Assembly (NCBI RefSeq): GCF_025352645.1
Contig: NZ_JANXSO010000175.1
Span: 1 to 64,000 of the forward strand
DNA length: 64,000 bases
Direction: 5' to 3'
DNA from: Iodobacter sp.
GTDB lineage: Bacteria > Pseudomonadota > Gammaproteobacteria > Burkholderiales > Chitinibacteraceae
Position numbers and translations under genes: made by a program. The notes below the pieces were generated by a model. That model made no database searches and was not told where the DNA came from. It saw only the letters and a program-made list of their open reading frames with translations. Of this stretch, positions 35,633 to 43,389 are shown piece after piece; within the stretch, counting starts at the first letter, position 1; every line of letters starts with the position of its first letter.

Positions 35633-35704
35633 TTTTAGCGCGGGGGCTTGCTGCCAGAACTGGCATTTGCAAAAAAGATGGCGGCTTGCTCCCGCCCTAA
35701 AAAA
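35633..35704. repeat. Inverted repeat after glnE
   Basis: TTTTAGCGCGGGGGC (from 35633) pairs imperfectly with GCTCCCGCCCTAAAA (ending about 35703), with GCTTGCTGCC and GGCGGCTTGC inside. The A-run at the right end would be a T tract only for leftward transcription. It may be a GC-rich dispersed repeat of the GCGGGGGCTTGCTCCCGC type, possibly doubling as a terminator. Confidence 0.45.
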
Positions 35705-35734
35705 AACAATACATTGACAGCGATAAAACAAACT

Positions 35735-36217
35735 TTAAACGTCTTCATATACGGCGGGGAAATCCGAAAAATGCACGGCAGCAGTGCCGTTAGGTAGGTA
35801 ATCAGCCAGCAAGTAGGCCTCCTCCTTAATGCGTGCCATCAGGGCAATCACATAATGGGCTTGAAGATTAACTTCAAACCAAAACTCTTTGCGCCAAACT
35901 GGCTGCAAACCGACCTCTCCACCAGGCTCCAACTCGTTTATTGAGGCTTGGCGAAACGCAAAACCTAAGGCGGCCAAAAACTCCGCAAATTCTGGCCCAC
36001 TATGCGTCACTTCCAAAACAAAAGCGGCCATTCCAGGTGCAACTTGCTGCAAATTCACATAAATATGGGTGTCAAATGGCACTTGCGCCGCTTGCATACA
36101 GCGGCTGCAAAAAAAACCAGAGCGCGGTGCATACTCACTCTCATCCCCAGCAACATCAGCCAAAGGTAAGATTGGATGCCCACAACTATGGAACGAATCT
36201 GCCCCAAATCTTTCCAT
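35735..36217 (-). CDS. Uncharacterised protein with N-terminal HxC/CxxC motifs
   Basis: I do not recognise this 160-residue protein. Near the N-terminus SFHSCGHPI and FFCSRC could together form a zinc site (Cys12, His14, Cys37, Cys40). The rest is a soluble alpha/beta-looking sequence with no signal peptide or membrane segment, including FAEFLAALGFAFRQASINEL and LQPVWRKEFWFEVNLQAHYV. It is a plausible real gene because it fills a gap on the same strand as aspS, behind the aspS terminator, and no competing frame is better. Upstream of its ATG no strong ribosome site is visible, so the start is uncertain. Confidence 0.65.
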   Translation of the reverse strand: MERFGADSFHSCGHPILPLADVAGDESEYAPRSGFFCSRCMQAAQVPFDTHIYVNLQQVAPGMAAFVLEVTHSGPEFAEFLAALGFAFRQASINELEPGGEVGLQPVWRKEFWFEVNLQAHYVIALMARIKEEAYLLADYLPNGTAAVHFSDFPAVYEDV

Positions 36218-36264
36218 TTTGCACCGAATGTGAAAGCAAAGATTAATATACTATAGTTTAATCC

Positions 36265-36297
36265 AAAAAAAAGCACCCACTGAATATGGATGCTTTT
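36265..36297 (-). terminator. Rho-independent terminator of the fmdB-DUF502-aspS run
   Basis: On the minus strand AAGCATCCA (36295-36287) and TGGGTGCTT (36279-36271) pair (one G-T), followed by a run of T residues (36270-36265). It starts about 20 bases beyond the aspS stop codon. Confidence 0.85.
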
Positions 36298-36315
36298 CTT
36301 ACAACAATCAATGAC

Positions 36316-38121
36316 TTAGCTCGCAGCAACTTCTGCTTTCTGACGTAAGCGAATATGCAACTCACGCAATTGCTTTTCGTCCACGCTATTTGGCGCATCG
36401 GTCAGCAGACACTGAGCACGTTGCGTTTTAGGGAAGGCGATGACGTCACGGATAGATTCTGCACCCACCATTAAAGTCACCAAACGATCCAGACCAAAAG
36501 CTAAACCACCATGCGGAGGTGCACCAAATTGCAGGTTTTCTAGCAAGAAACCAAACTTGTTTTGTGCTTCTTCTGCATCAATCTTCAAAGCACGGAACAC
36601 TTTAGACTGCATTTCTTCACGGTAGATACGGATTGAGCCACCACCGATTTCAGAACCATTCAGCACCATATCGTAGGCTTTGGCGATACATGCACCTGGA
36701 TCGGTATCCAGCATATCTTCGTGGCCGTCTTGCGGCGCGGTAAACGGATGGTGACATGCAGTCCAGCGATCGGCTTCTTCATCGTGCTCAAACATTGGGA
36801 AATCAATCACCCACATTGGCTTCCAGCCTTGGGCAAAGTAACCACCCGCCTCGCCCTTCTCATGGCCTACTTTAATACGCAGTGCACCAATGGCTTCATT
36901 CACCACCTTGGCTTTATCTGCACCAAAGAAAATCAAATCGCCGTTTTCTGCGCCAGTGCGCGCGATAATTTCTTTTAGGCCCGCTTCAGACAAGAACTTC
37001 ACAATCGGCGACTGCAAGCCAGAGTCTTCAGTGTTAGTCAATTTAGTTACATCGTTTACTTTGATGTAAGCTAAGCCCTTAGCGCCATAAATCGCCACAA
37101 ACTTGGTGTACTCGTCGATTTCCTTACGGCTAATCGCAGCACCACCTGGCACACGCAGCGCAACCACACGGCCATTTGGCATGTCGGCAGCACCACGGAA
37201 GACTTTGAATTCTTCGTTTTTCATCATATCGGTCAGCTCAACGAACTGCAAAGTGACTCGCAGATCTGGCTTATCTGAACCGTATAAACGCATGGCATCT
37301 GCGTAAGTCATACGTGGGAAGTCTGTTAGCTCAACATCAATCCCTTCTTTAAACACGTGCTTGGCCATCGATTCAGTGATGTCCATGATTTCGTGTTCAT
37401 TTAGGAACGATGTTTCGATATCGATTTGGGTGAATTCTGGCTGACGATCAGCACGCAGGTCTTCATCACGGAAACACTTAACGATCTGGTAGTAACGATC
37501 AAAACCCGCCACCATCAATAGCTGTTTAAACAGCTGCGGCGATTGTGGCAAAGCAAAAAACTGACCATCGTGCACACGGCTAGGCACCAGATAATCACGC
37601 GCGCCTTCTGGAGTGGAGCGGGTGAGCATTGGGGTTTCGATATCAATAAAACCAAGGCCATCCAAGTAATTACGGATCAGCATGGCGATGCGATAGCGCA
37701 GGCGCAGGTTTTTTTGCATGACTGGACGGCGTAAATCGATCACACGGTTTTGCAGACGCACATTTTCAGAGAGATTTTCATCATCGATCTGGAAAGGAGG
37801 CGTTACAGCTGTATTCAGGATTTTGATATCTGTGGCAACAATTTCAATTTCGCCAGAAATCAGGTTCTTATTAGCCGCGCCTTCAGGGCGAGTGCGAACC
37901 AGACCAGTGATTTCCAATACGTATTCATTACGTGAAGAGTCAGCAATAGCAAAGGCTTCTGCGGTGTCTGGGTTAATCACCACTTGCACCAAGCCTTCAC
38001 GGTCACGCAAGTCGATAAAGATCACGCCACCATGGTCACGACGACGATGCGCCCAACCTTTAATGGTGACAGTTTGCCCAAGGTAACGGCTATCAATAAG
38101 ACCACAGTAATCAGTACGCAT
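36316..38121 (-). CDS. aspS: Aspartyl-tRNA synthetase
   Basis: This class II aminoacyl-tRNA synthetase charges tRNA-Asp. The OB-fold anticodon domain (about 1-110) starts [20 protein letters not shown]. Motif 1 lies around [21 protein letters not shown], motif 2 in [20 protein letters not shown] and motif 3 in [19 protein letters not shown]. The bacterial GAD insertion is present, and the length of 601 is normal. Many betaproteobacteria lacking asparaginyl-tRNA synthetase use a non-discriminating form; that cannot be decided here. It follows DUF502 and fmdB genes, a conserved betaproteobacterial order. Confidence 0.97.
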   Translation of the reverse strand: MRTDYCGLIDSRYLGQTVTIKGWAHRRRDHGGVIFIDLRDREGLVQVVINPDTAEAFAIADSSRNEYVLEITGLVRTRPEGAANKNLISGEIEIVATDIKILNTAVTPPFQIDDENLSENVRLQNRVIDLRRPVMQKNLRLRYRIAMLIRNYLDGLGFIDIETPMLTRSTPEGARDYLVPSRVHDGQFFALPQSPQLFKQLLMVAGFDRYYQIVKCFRDEDLRADRQPEFTQIDIETSFLNEHEIMDITESMAKHVFKEGIDVELTDFPRMTYADAMRLYGSDKPDLRVTLQFVELTDMMKNEEFKVFRGAADMPNGRVVALRVPGGAAISRKEIDEYTKFVAIYGAKGLAYIKVNDVTKLTNTEDSGLQSPIVKFLSEAGLKEIIARTGAENGDLIFFGADKAKVVNEAIGALRIKVGHEKGEAGGYFAQGWKPMWVIDFPMFEHDEEADRWTACHHPFTAPQDGHEDMLDTDPGACIAKAYDMVLNGSEIGGGSIRIYREEMQSKVFRALKIDAEEAQNKFGFLLENLQFGAPPHGGLAFGLDRLVTLMVGAESIRDVIAFPKTQRAQCLLTDAPNSVDEKQLRELHIRLRQKAEVAAS

Positions 38122-38141
38122 TTAGTTTTCTCGTGTTAATT

Positions 38142-38813
38142 TTAATCAGTGTTTTTCATACTAGGCGTGACCACACCCATAGAAATAACATACTTTAAAG
38201 CTTCATCGACACTCATATCCAGCTCAATCACGTCGGCTTTTTTTACCATTATAAAATAGCCCGAGGTTGGATTGGGCGTAGTCGGCACATACACACTGAC
38301 ATACTCGCCTTCCAATACCGTGGCCACTTCGCCACCTGGCACCCCCGTCATAAAAGCAATAGTCCAAGCATCTGCATGCGGAAACCGCACCAAAAGCGCC
38401 TGACGAAATGCTTGACCAGAATCAGAAAAAAGCGTGTCTGATACCTGCTTCACGCTGCTATAAATAGATCTGACAATGGGAATGCGATTCAGCAGCTTTT
38501 CGCCCACCAGCAATAAACGCAAACCCAATACATTGGTCGCAAAAACACCGGTTAGCAACAGCACCAATACCGTTAAAATAACGCCAAAACCAGGAATATG
38601 GTGCGAGCCCTCTAAAAATGGCAATGGCCCCTGTAAAGCATGTAATAGCCATGAATCAGGCCGCATCGAAGCGGGCAGCAAGGCGCTGATCTGATCCATC
38701 GTGCCAATAATCAGCTGCAAAACCCAGAGTGTGATAGCCAACGGCACCCACACCAGTAATCCTGTCAGCAAGTATTTTTTAAAATGCGTCATTAGCATGG
38801 ATTTATCAGCCAT
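38142..38813 (-). CDS. DUF502 family inner-membrane protein
   Basis: This 223-residue protein has two transmembrane helices (about 12-35, LLTGLLVWVPLAITLWVLQL, and 75-100, FGVILTVLVLLLTGVFATNV) and a soluble part. The segment IPIVRSIYSSVKQVSDTLFS and TTPNPTSGYFIMVKKADVIE are signatures of DUF502. The biochemical role is unknown. The start overlaps the fmdB stop by 8 bases and aspS follows after 20 bases, so the three are almost certainly one transcript. Confidence 0.93.
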   Translation of the reverse strand: MADKSMLMTHFKKYLLTGLLVWVPLAITLWVLQLIIGTMDQISALLPASMRPDSWLLHALQGPLPFLEGSHHIPGFGVILTVLVLLLTGVFATNVLGLRLLLVGEKLLNRIPIVRSIYSSVKQVSDTLFSDSGQAFRQALLVRFPHADAWTIAFMTGVPGGEVATVLEGEYVSVYVPTTPNPTSGYFIMVKKADVIELDMSVDEALKYVISMGVVTPSMKNTD

Positions 38814-39018
38814 CTGAAGGCGATTTAGCGGGCGATCCGCCTTTAAAGTCTGTCACATACCAGCCATTGCCTTTTAATTGAAAACCGGCTGCCGTCAGCT
38901 GTTTTTCATAGGAAGGCGCGTGGCAAGTCGGGCATACAATCAGCGCATCATCCGACATCTTCTGAATATGCTCGTCAGAATGACCGCAAGCTGCACAGCG
39001 ATAAGCATAAATAGGCAT
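38806..39018 (-). CDS. FmdB-type zinc-ribbon protein
   Basis: This small protein of 70 residues begins MPIYAYRCAACGHSDEHIQK, with a zinc ribbon formed by Cys8, Cys11, Cys29 and Cys32 (CPTC). The name comes from a putative regulator of formamidase genes, but most members have no known function. It is the first gene of the fmdB-DUF502-aspS run. The region upstream (39019-39188) separates it from the divergent cupredoxin-like gene. Confidence 0.93.
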   Translation of the reverse strand: MPIYAYRCAACGHSDEHIQKMSDDALIVCPTCHAPSYEKQLTAAGFQLKGNGWYVTDFKGGSPAKSPSDG

Positions 39019-39188
39019 TACGTGTTAGCTCACACAAAAAACGCCGATTATACCGCGTCCAGCACCTCTGGTCGAAGTGACTGGGCATCAGAATGCAAAT
39101 TATATTGCTCTTATGCCTTACTACTGGCGCATTCAAGCTACTTGACTATAATTCCAGTTCTCATTTCGCATATTACAGGGCACTGCTA

Positions 39189-39518
39189 ATGAAAAAATAC
39201 CTGATCGCACTGATGCTGCTACAGGCGGGCCTTGCTTTGGCCGACGATGCGGTAATACTCAAACTGACCTCTACCGATGGCGTGCTTGAACCGCTAACAC
39301 TGGAAGCCCCCGCAGGTAAAGCCATTACGTTAGTGATTATTAATGCAGGCAAATCGGCGATGGAGTTTGAAAGCAAACCATTGAAAATTGAGAAAGTAGT
39401 GGCAGCGGGTAAAACCAAAGAAATAAAAATTCAAGCGCTGGCGGCAGGCAGTTATAAATTTGTGGATGAGTTCCATGAAACACAGCCATCCGCTCAAGGC
39501 ACGCTGCTCATTAAATAA
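39189..39518 (+). CDS. Periplasmic cupredoxin-like protein
   Basis: This exported protein of 109 residues has signal MKKYLIALMLLQAGLALA and a beta-sandwich that looks like the cupredoxin domain of EfeO/P19-linked proteins (KAITLVIINAGKSAMEFES, LAAGSYKFVDEFHETQPSAQ, ending GTLLIK). The usual copper ligands are not all evident: one His (FHET) and a Glu/Met pair are present. The frame is open back to 39093, but CAGGGC upstream and the signal peptide point to the ATG at 39189. It lies 18 bases before an imelysin-like gene, a partnership seen in EfeUOB-type iron uptake. Confidence 0.8.
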   Translation: MKKYLIALMLLQAGLALADDAVILKLTSTDGVLEPLTLEAPAGKAITLVIINAGKSAMEFESKPLKIEKVVAAGKTKEIKIQALAAGSYKFVDEFHETQPSAQGTLLIK

Positions 39519-39536
39519 CCCCCACTGGAGCTTGCT

Positions 39537-40499
39537 GTGCGACGCATTTTCCTTGCCGCATTATTAATGAGTACATGGGCTAGTGCTGAGACCACCCCTG
39601 ATGCAGATTGGGCGCAAAGTTGGCTGGATCAGGCCTATCTTCCCCGTCATCAAGCCCTAAGCCAGGCTGCCGATCAACTTGCAGAAAACACAGCAGCATT
39701 CTGCCAGCAACAGGATAACAAGACACTAAGCAAGGTAAGGCTTAGCTGGCTGGCCAGTAGCCACGCTTGGCGCAGCATGGACGGCGCGCCTGGTGGGCCG
39801 ATGCTACTTGAGCGCTTAGGCAGAAAAATAGATTTTCGCCCCACCCGCCCAGATGATATTGAATCGGCAATTAAGGGGGGAGACAGCAGCAACGCCGCCA
39901 CCCGCGGCTTGCCTGCCATCGAATATCTACTATGGGGCAATGCTCAGCCCAAGCAGCAGTTAACTAGGCTTAAACAAACAGAGCGCTGCGCATATCTAGT
40001 TAAACTGGCTGAACAAGTGGCCAGCAATACCCATACACTGGATGCGGGCTGGCAACTCTACCGTGAACAGCTGGCCGCTGAGAATCCTTTCTTTCGCCAA
40101 AACCTGCTACTAGAGAACAACAACTTGATGCTGACAAGCCTAGCCAGCATGCTAAAACGCCTACCTAGTAGCGCGGTAGCCCAGCAATATGCAGAGTGGC
40201 GTTCAGGCAGCAGCAAGACCCAATTACTGGCCCAGCTAGATGGCTTTACCCTTGCCCAAAACGCCATAATTAAACGAATAAAGGATAGAGGAGACACAGC
40301 ACTGGCACAGCGCTTTGCTACAGATTTACACCAAGCCCAGCAACAGTGCCATGCCCTACCAAGCAAGCTTGAATTCAGCCAGCCCCGGCAACGCATCCCT
40401 TGCAGTAAAGCCATTACACAAATCAGCCAACGCCTGCAGAATGAAGTTGCTCAATCACTAGAGTTAAACCTAAGCCTAGGTGAATCTGACGGAGATTAA
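39537..40499 (+). CDS. Imelysin-like (peptidase M75 family) exported protein
   Basis: This periplasmic helical-bundle protein of 320 residues starts with GTG, preceded by GGAG 6 bases upstream. The signal peptide is MRRIFLAALLMSTWASA. Family features are SWLASSHAWRSMDGAPGGPM, the GLPAIEYLLWG motif near residue 127, and a repeated helical half. The classic imelysin metal motif GxHxxE is replaced by G-L-P-A-I-E, so the His is absent; a subgroup of imelysin-like proteins shows this. Imelysins are tied to iron or heme acquisition. It pairs with the cupredoxin-like gene and converges on tonB-exbB-exbD. Confidence 0.85.
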   Translation: MRRIFLAALLMSTWASAETTPDADWAQSWLDQAYLPRHQALSQAADQLAENTAAFCQQQDNKTLSKVRLSWLASSHAWRSMDGAPGGPMLLERLGRKIDFRPTRPDDIESAIKGGDSSNAATRGLPAIEYLLWGNAQPKQQLTRLKQTERCAYLVKLAEQVASNTHTLDAGWQLYREQLAAENPFFRQNLLLENNNLMLTSLASMLKRLPSSAVAQQYAEWRSGSSKTQLLAQLDGFTLAQNAIIKRIKDRGDTALAQRFATDLHQAQQQCHALPSKLEFSQPRQRIPCSKAITQISQRLQNEVAQSLELNLSLGESDGD

Positions 40500-40520
40500 G
40501 CTTACCGACCTTACTTGGCA

Positions 40521-40553
40521 AAAAAAGGGTGGCCTCACGGCCACCCTTTTTTA
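40521..40553. terminator. Bidirectional terminator between imelysin and exbD genes
   Basis: AAAAAAGGGTGGCC (40521-40534) and GGCCACCCTTTTTT (40539-40552) form a perfect stem with a TCAC loop, with a T tract in both directions. It serves the convergent genes on either side. Confidence 0.93.
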
Positions 40554-40560
40554 CTATTTA

Positions 40561-40971
40561 TCAGTTGCCATCGGTCAGCAGACCAATTTTACTCAATCCC
40601 GCCAGCCTTGCAGCCGACATGGTTTGTGCAATCAACTCATAGCGCACACTTTTATCTGCCAGTAAATGTAACTCGGTTTGGGAGTCTTTAGCCATTGCGG
40701 TGGCAAATCGAATCGGCAATTCTTCCGCTTTAATCGGGGTTTTCTCCCATTCAATTTGCCCCTCTGCCGTTAGCGTCACGCGCAGCACCGCAGGCGGGAC
40801 TTGTGTCACTTCAGCTTTTGCCTTGGGCAAATCCACCCGAATCGAATGCGTCATGACTGGCGCAGTTACAATAAACACCACCAGCAGCACCAGCATCACA
40901 TCCACTAAAGGCGTGGTATTGATTTCTGACATCGGGGCATTATCGTTTTGATCAAAACCACCAAAAGCCAT
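40561..40971 (-). CDS. exbD: Biopolymer transport protein ExbD
   Basis: ExbD is the inner-membrane rod subunit that, with ExbB, uses the proton gradient to energise TonB. It has one N-terminal transmembrane helix (LVDVMLVLLVVFIVTAPVM) carrying the essential Asp in the motif NTTPLVDVML, and a periplasmic domain ending IGLLTDGN. The 136-residue length is normal. It lies 2 bases after exbB and ends at a bidirectional terminator. The TolR paralogue is excluded mainly by the adjacent tonB. Confidence 0.92.
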   Translation of the reverse strand: MAFGGFDQNDNAPMSEINTTPLVDVMLVLLVVFIVTAPVMTHSIRVDLPKAKAEVTQVPPAVLRVTLTAEGQIEWEKTPIKAEELPIRFATAMAKDSQTELHLLADKSVRYELIAQTMSAARLAGLSKIGLLTDGN

Positions 40972-40973
40972 GC

Positions 40974-41657
40974 TTATTTACCTTCTTTTTCAACAGCAGC
41001 AGCGCTGAGTAGCTGAGCATGTAGGTCGTGGGCAAAGCCATCTAGGCCCTGCGCAATCACACGGTTAGCTCGTACAAACGCGTTGTAGGCTACCACTGCA
41101 GGGATCGCCACAGCCAAGCCAGCAGCAGTGGCAACCAGCGCCTCACCAATTGGGCCTGCCACCGTTGCAAGAGACGCATCGCCCTTGGTTGCAATGGCCA
41201 CCAGCGCGTGATAAATACCCCAGACCGTGCCAAACAAGCCCACAAAAGGAGAAACAGAACCCACCGTTGCCAGCCATGACAAACCCAGCTCAAGACGTGC
41301 GTTTTCTTTGCTTAAACGGGTACGTAGCGTGCGCACCAAAAAGTCATCCAGTGACACAGCTAGGCCAAGGCCTTTACCTGCATTACTACGGTAATGGCTT
41401 AAGCCCTCCCAACCTGCACGGGCTAGCTTCGCCTCTGGTGCAATCGCATGGGCAGCAAGGCCAGTTGCCTCGCTCCAATCAGAGGCTTTCCAAAACGCAG
41501 CTAAAAACAGTTTTTGCCCGTGTTTAATACGAATAAGCAAGCTACTGCGCAATAAAATCAAGCACCAGCTAACAACCGACATCAGCAACAATAAGCCAAA
41601 TACAGAAACTAATACTGGATCGCCAGACTGCCAAATTAAAGCCAAATTCATTGCCAT
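40974..41657 (-). CDS. exbB: Biopolymer transport protein ExbB (MotA/TolQ/ExbB family)
   Basis: This is the pentameric proton-channel subunit of the TonB motor. It has three transmembrane helices: about 14-38, and a pair in the C-terminal half with LATVGSVSPFVGLFGTVWGIYH and the proline-glycine-rich GPIGEALVATAAGLAVAIPAV. These are signatures of the ExbB/TolQ family. The length of 227 is normal. It follows tonB by 24 bases. The order tonB-exbB-exbD is common in betaproteobacteria. Confidence 0.93.
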   Translation of the reverse strand: MAMNLALIWQSGDPVLVSVFGLLLLMSVVSWCLILLRSSLLIRIKHGQKLFLAAFWKASDWSEATGLAAHAIAPEAKLARAGWEGLSHYRSNAGKGLGLAVSLDDFLVRTLRTRLSKENARLELGLSWLATVGSVSPFVGLFGTVWGIYHALVAIATKGDASLATVAGPIGEALVATAAGLAVAIPAVVAYNAFVRANRVIAQGLDGFAHDLHAQLLSAAAVEKEGK

Positions 41658-41681
41658 TTCTCTTTATAAAAATACAAATAA

Positions 41682-42365
41682 TTAAATAACAAAATCAACA
41701 GGCACCATGGCACTCATCACAATGGCGGTATCACCACGGCGGCCAGGTACAAACTTCCAACGCTCAACGGCTTTTTTTGCAGCATCATCCAAGCGGCGAT
41801 AGCCACTGCTATGCGCCAATTCAATCTCTAAAGGCAGGCCTGCTTCGCTTACTTTTACCCGCAGCAGCACTCGCCCCTTTTCTCCCAAGGCCATCGATTG
41901 AGATGGATAGGCAGGGCGTGGATTGGCTAAGTAAGCCGCGTTAAACAGAGGAGAAGTCACAGGTGCTTCATCACTAAGCTGCTTACTTGATTTGCTACCC
42001 GCAGCTACGGCGGCACTTTCAGCTGGGGCGGCAGGCGCAGGGGCCGCTGCTGCCACCGCAACTGCAGCGTCCATTTGTCCTGTTGCTTGCTGAATCGGCG
42101 CTTCGGCAGGGCTGATTTTTTTAATCACGGCTGGCGCAGCAGGCCGAGGCGGCATCGGCTTAGCAGCCGGTGTAAGCACCCGAGGCTTTGCAGCGGGTGA
42201 TGGCGGTACGTCCTCCCCCATAGGGATTGGCGCAGGGGCGAGCAACATCACCACCTGCTCAGGCTTTTTTGGACTACTCGACATTGTTGTCAGGCCATAA
42301 AGCAGAGCAGCGTGACCGAGTAGCGCCACCGCAACAGTGAGTGTTTTATTGATAATCATTCTCAT
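41682..42365 (-). CDS. tonB: Energy transducer TonB
   Basis: TonB spans the periplasm to power outer-membrane iron and vitamin receptors. The N-terminal anchor helix (about 9-28) is followed by a Pro/Ala-rich linker (residues 35-135) and the C-terminal domain with NPRPAYPSQSMALGEKGRVL, VSEAGLPLEIELAHSSGYRR and ending VPVDFVI. The YP motif before the domain is typical. The start has MRM; both Met codons are possible. The bases covering the start codon match a Fur box, so iron control of this operon is likely. Confidence 0.93.
   Translation of the reverse strand: MRMIINKTLTVAVALLGHAALLYGLTTMSSSPKKPEQVVMLLAPAPIPMGEDVPPSPAAKPRVLTPAAKPMPPRPAAPAVIKKISPAEAPIQQATGQMDAAVAVAAAAPAPAAPAESAAVAAGSKSSKQLSDEAPVTSPLFNAAYLANPRPAYPSQSMALGEKGRVLLRVKVSEAGLPLEIELAHSSGYRRLDDAAKKAVERWKFVPGRRGDTAIVMSAMVPVDFVI
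42345..42363 (-). promoter_or_regulatory. Fur-box-like operator over the tonB start
   Basis: On the minus strand GAGAATGATTATCAATAAA matches the classic Fur consensus GATAATGATAATCATTATC at 14 of 19 positions. It begins at the G of the tonB ATG, so it overlaps the first codons. Iron repression of tonB-exbB-exbD by Fur is well known in related bacteria; the position inside the gene is unusual and might be partly chance from the coding sequence. Confidence 0.5.
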
Positions 42366-42625
42366 ATATTAATAGAGAACGATCCTTCATACAAGAATTA
42401 CTTGCATGAATAAATCAAAACAGCACAAAAAAATTCACACTAGAACACGCCAAATTTGGCCAGTTACAACCGCTTTCAAGCACATCCACAGCCCTCATTC
42501 TTGCGCCTATATAGAATCCCTCACATTGACGGATAAACAATACTTTAAGTAAGCTTGTTTGAAAGCAATACAAAACGCCATCAACACCACCCAGAGCATT
42601 ATCCAACCTATCAGCAGGCACCAAC
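42366..42625. other. tonB-lysE intergenic region
   Basis: This gap between the divergent tonB and LysE-type genes must carry both promoters. Apart from the Fur-like site at its left border I see no convincing promoter boxes, repeats or small genes. A minus-strand open frame across it runs into the neighbouring gene and is a shadow. Confidence 0.4.
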
Positions 42626-43249
42626 ATGACCATCGCCACCATCCTAAACGGTGCGGCATTATCAGCCAGCCTGATTATGGCCATTGGCGCGCAAAACACA
42701 TTTGTACTGCGCCAAGGTCTCACTCGACAGCATATTTTCTTAACTGCATTAATGTGCACGCTATGCGACTTATTTTTAATGTCGCTCGGCGTTGCAGGAA
42801 TGGGGCACCTATTAGCCGCCATGCCCAATTTACAACGCTGGATGGCCATTTTTGGTACGGTTTTTGTACTTTGGTATGGCTTTAATGCCTTTAAAAATGC
42901 ACTGCACCCTAGCACGCTGGCTGACGATCACCGTGAGCGCGCCTTTGGTACGCCAAGCAAGGTTATTTTGGCAGGGCTGGCATTTTCATTTCTCAACCCC
43001 CACTCCCTACTTGATACGGTGGTACTCGTTGGCTCGATTGGGGCGCAACAGCTCGCCAGTGAACGGCCATTTTTTGTTATGGGCGCCGTCGGCTTTTCTG
43101 CGATTTGGTTTTTTTCATTAGCTTATGGCTCTAGCAAGCTAAGCCATTTGTTTAGCAGCCCCAAAGCTTGGCGTATTCTGGATATCGCCATTGGGTTTAT
43201 GATGTTAGCAATCGCCTATTCACTGATAAAAATGACAGGTTTACTCTAA
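42626..43249 (+). CDS. LysE/ArgO family amino-acid exporter
   Basis: This inner-membrane exporter of 207 residues has about six helices. The signature MAIGAQNTFVLRQGL near residues 19-33 and FSFLNPHSLLDTVVLVGSIG near 122-141 identify the LysE/ArgO branch (basic amino-acid export) rather than the RhtB branch. The gene would protect against excess lysine or arginine. No ArgP/LysG-type regulator is adjacent. It converges on the diguanylate cyclase gene. Confidence 0.9.
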   Translation: MTIATILNGAALSASLIMAIGAQNTFVLRQGLTRQHIFLTALMCTLCDLFLMSLGVAGMGHLLAAMPNLQRWMAIFGTVFVLWYGFNAFKNALHPSTLADDHRERAFGTPSKVILAGLAFSFLNPHSLLDTVVLVGSIGAQQLASERPFFVMGAVGFSAIWFFSLAYGSSKLSHLFSSPKAWRILDIAIGFMMLAIAYSLIKMTGLL

Positions 43250-43261
43250 AATAGGCCATAA

Positions 43262-43295
43262 AAAAAGCGTGGCTGATTAAAAATTAATCCGCCAC
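43262..43295 (-). terminator. Terminator of the diguanylate cyclase gene
   Basis: On the minus strand GTGGCGGATTA (43295-43285) pairs with TAATCAGCCAC (43279-43269), with one mismatch, followed by GC and seven T residues (to 43262). It lies about 95 bases beyond the stop codon of the cyclase. Confidence 0.8.
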
Positions 43296-43389
43296 ACTCA
43301 AGCCCTTCAAGATCAATACCTTACAGGACTTATCCACAAGTCACACACCGCACTATCCCCTTATCTTGTGAGGGATTCAGCAAATCCAC

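Noticed and set aside
42415..42915. 166-codon minus-strand frame covering the tonB-lysE gap
   Set aside because: Half of it is antisense to the LysE-type gene, and the remainder has no ribosome site, signal or motif.
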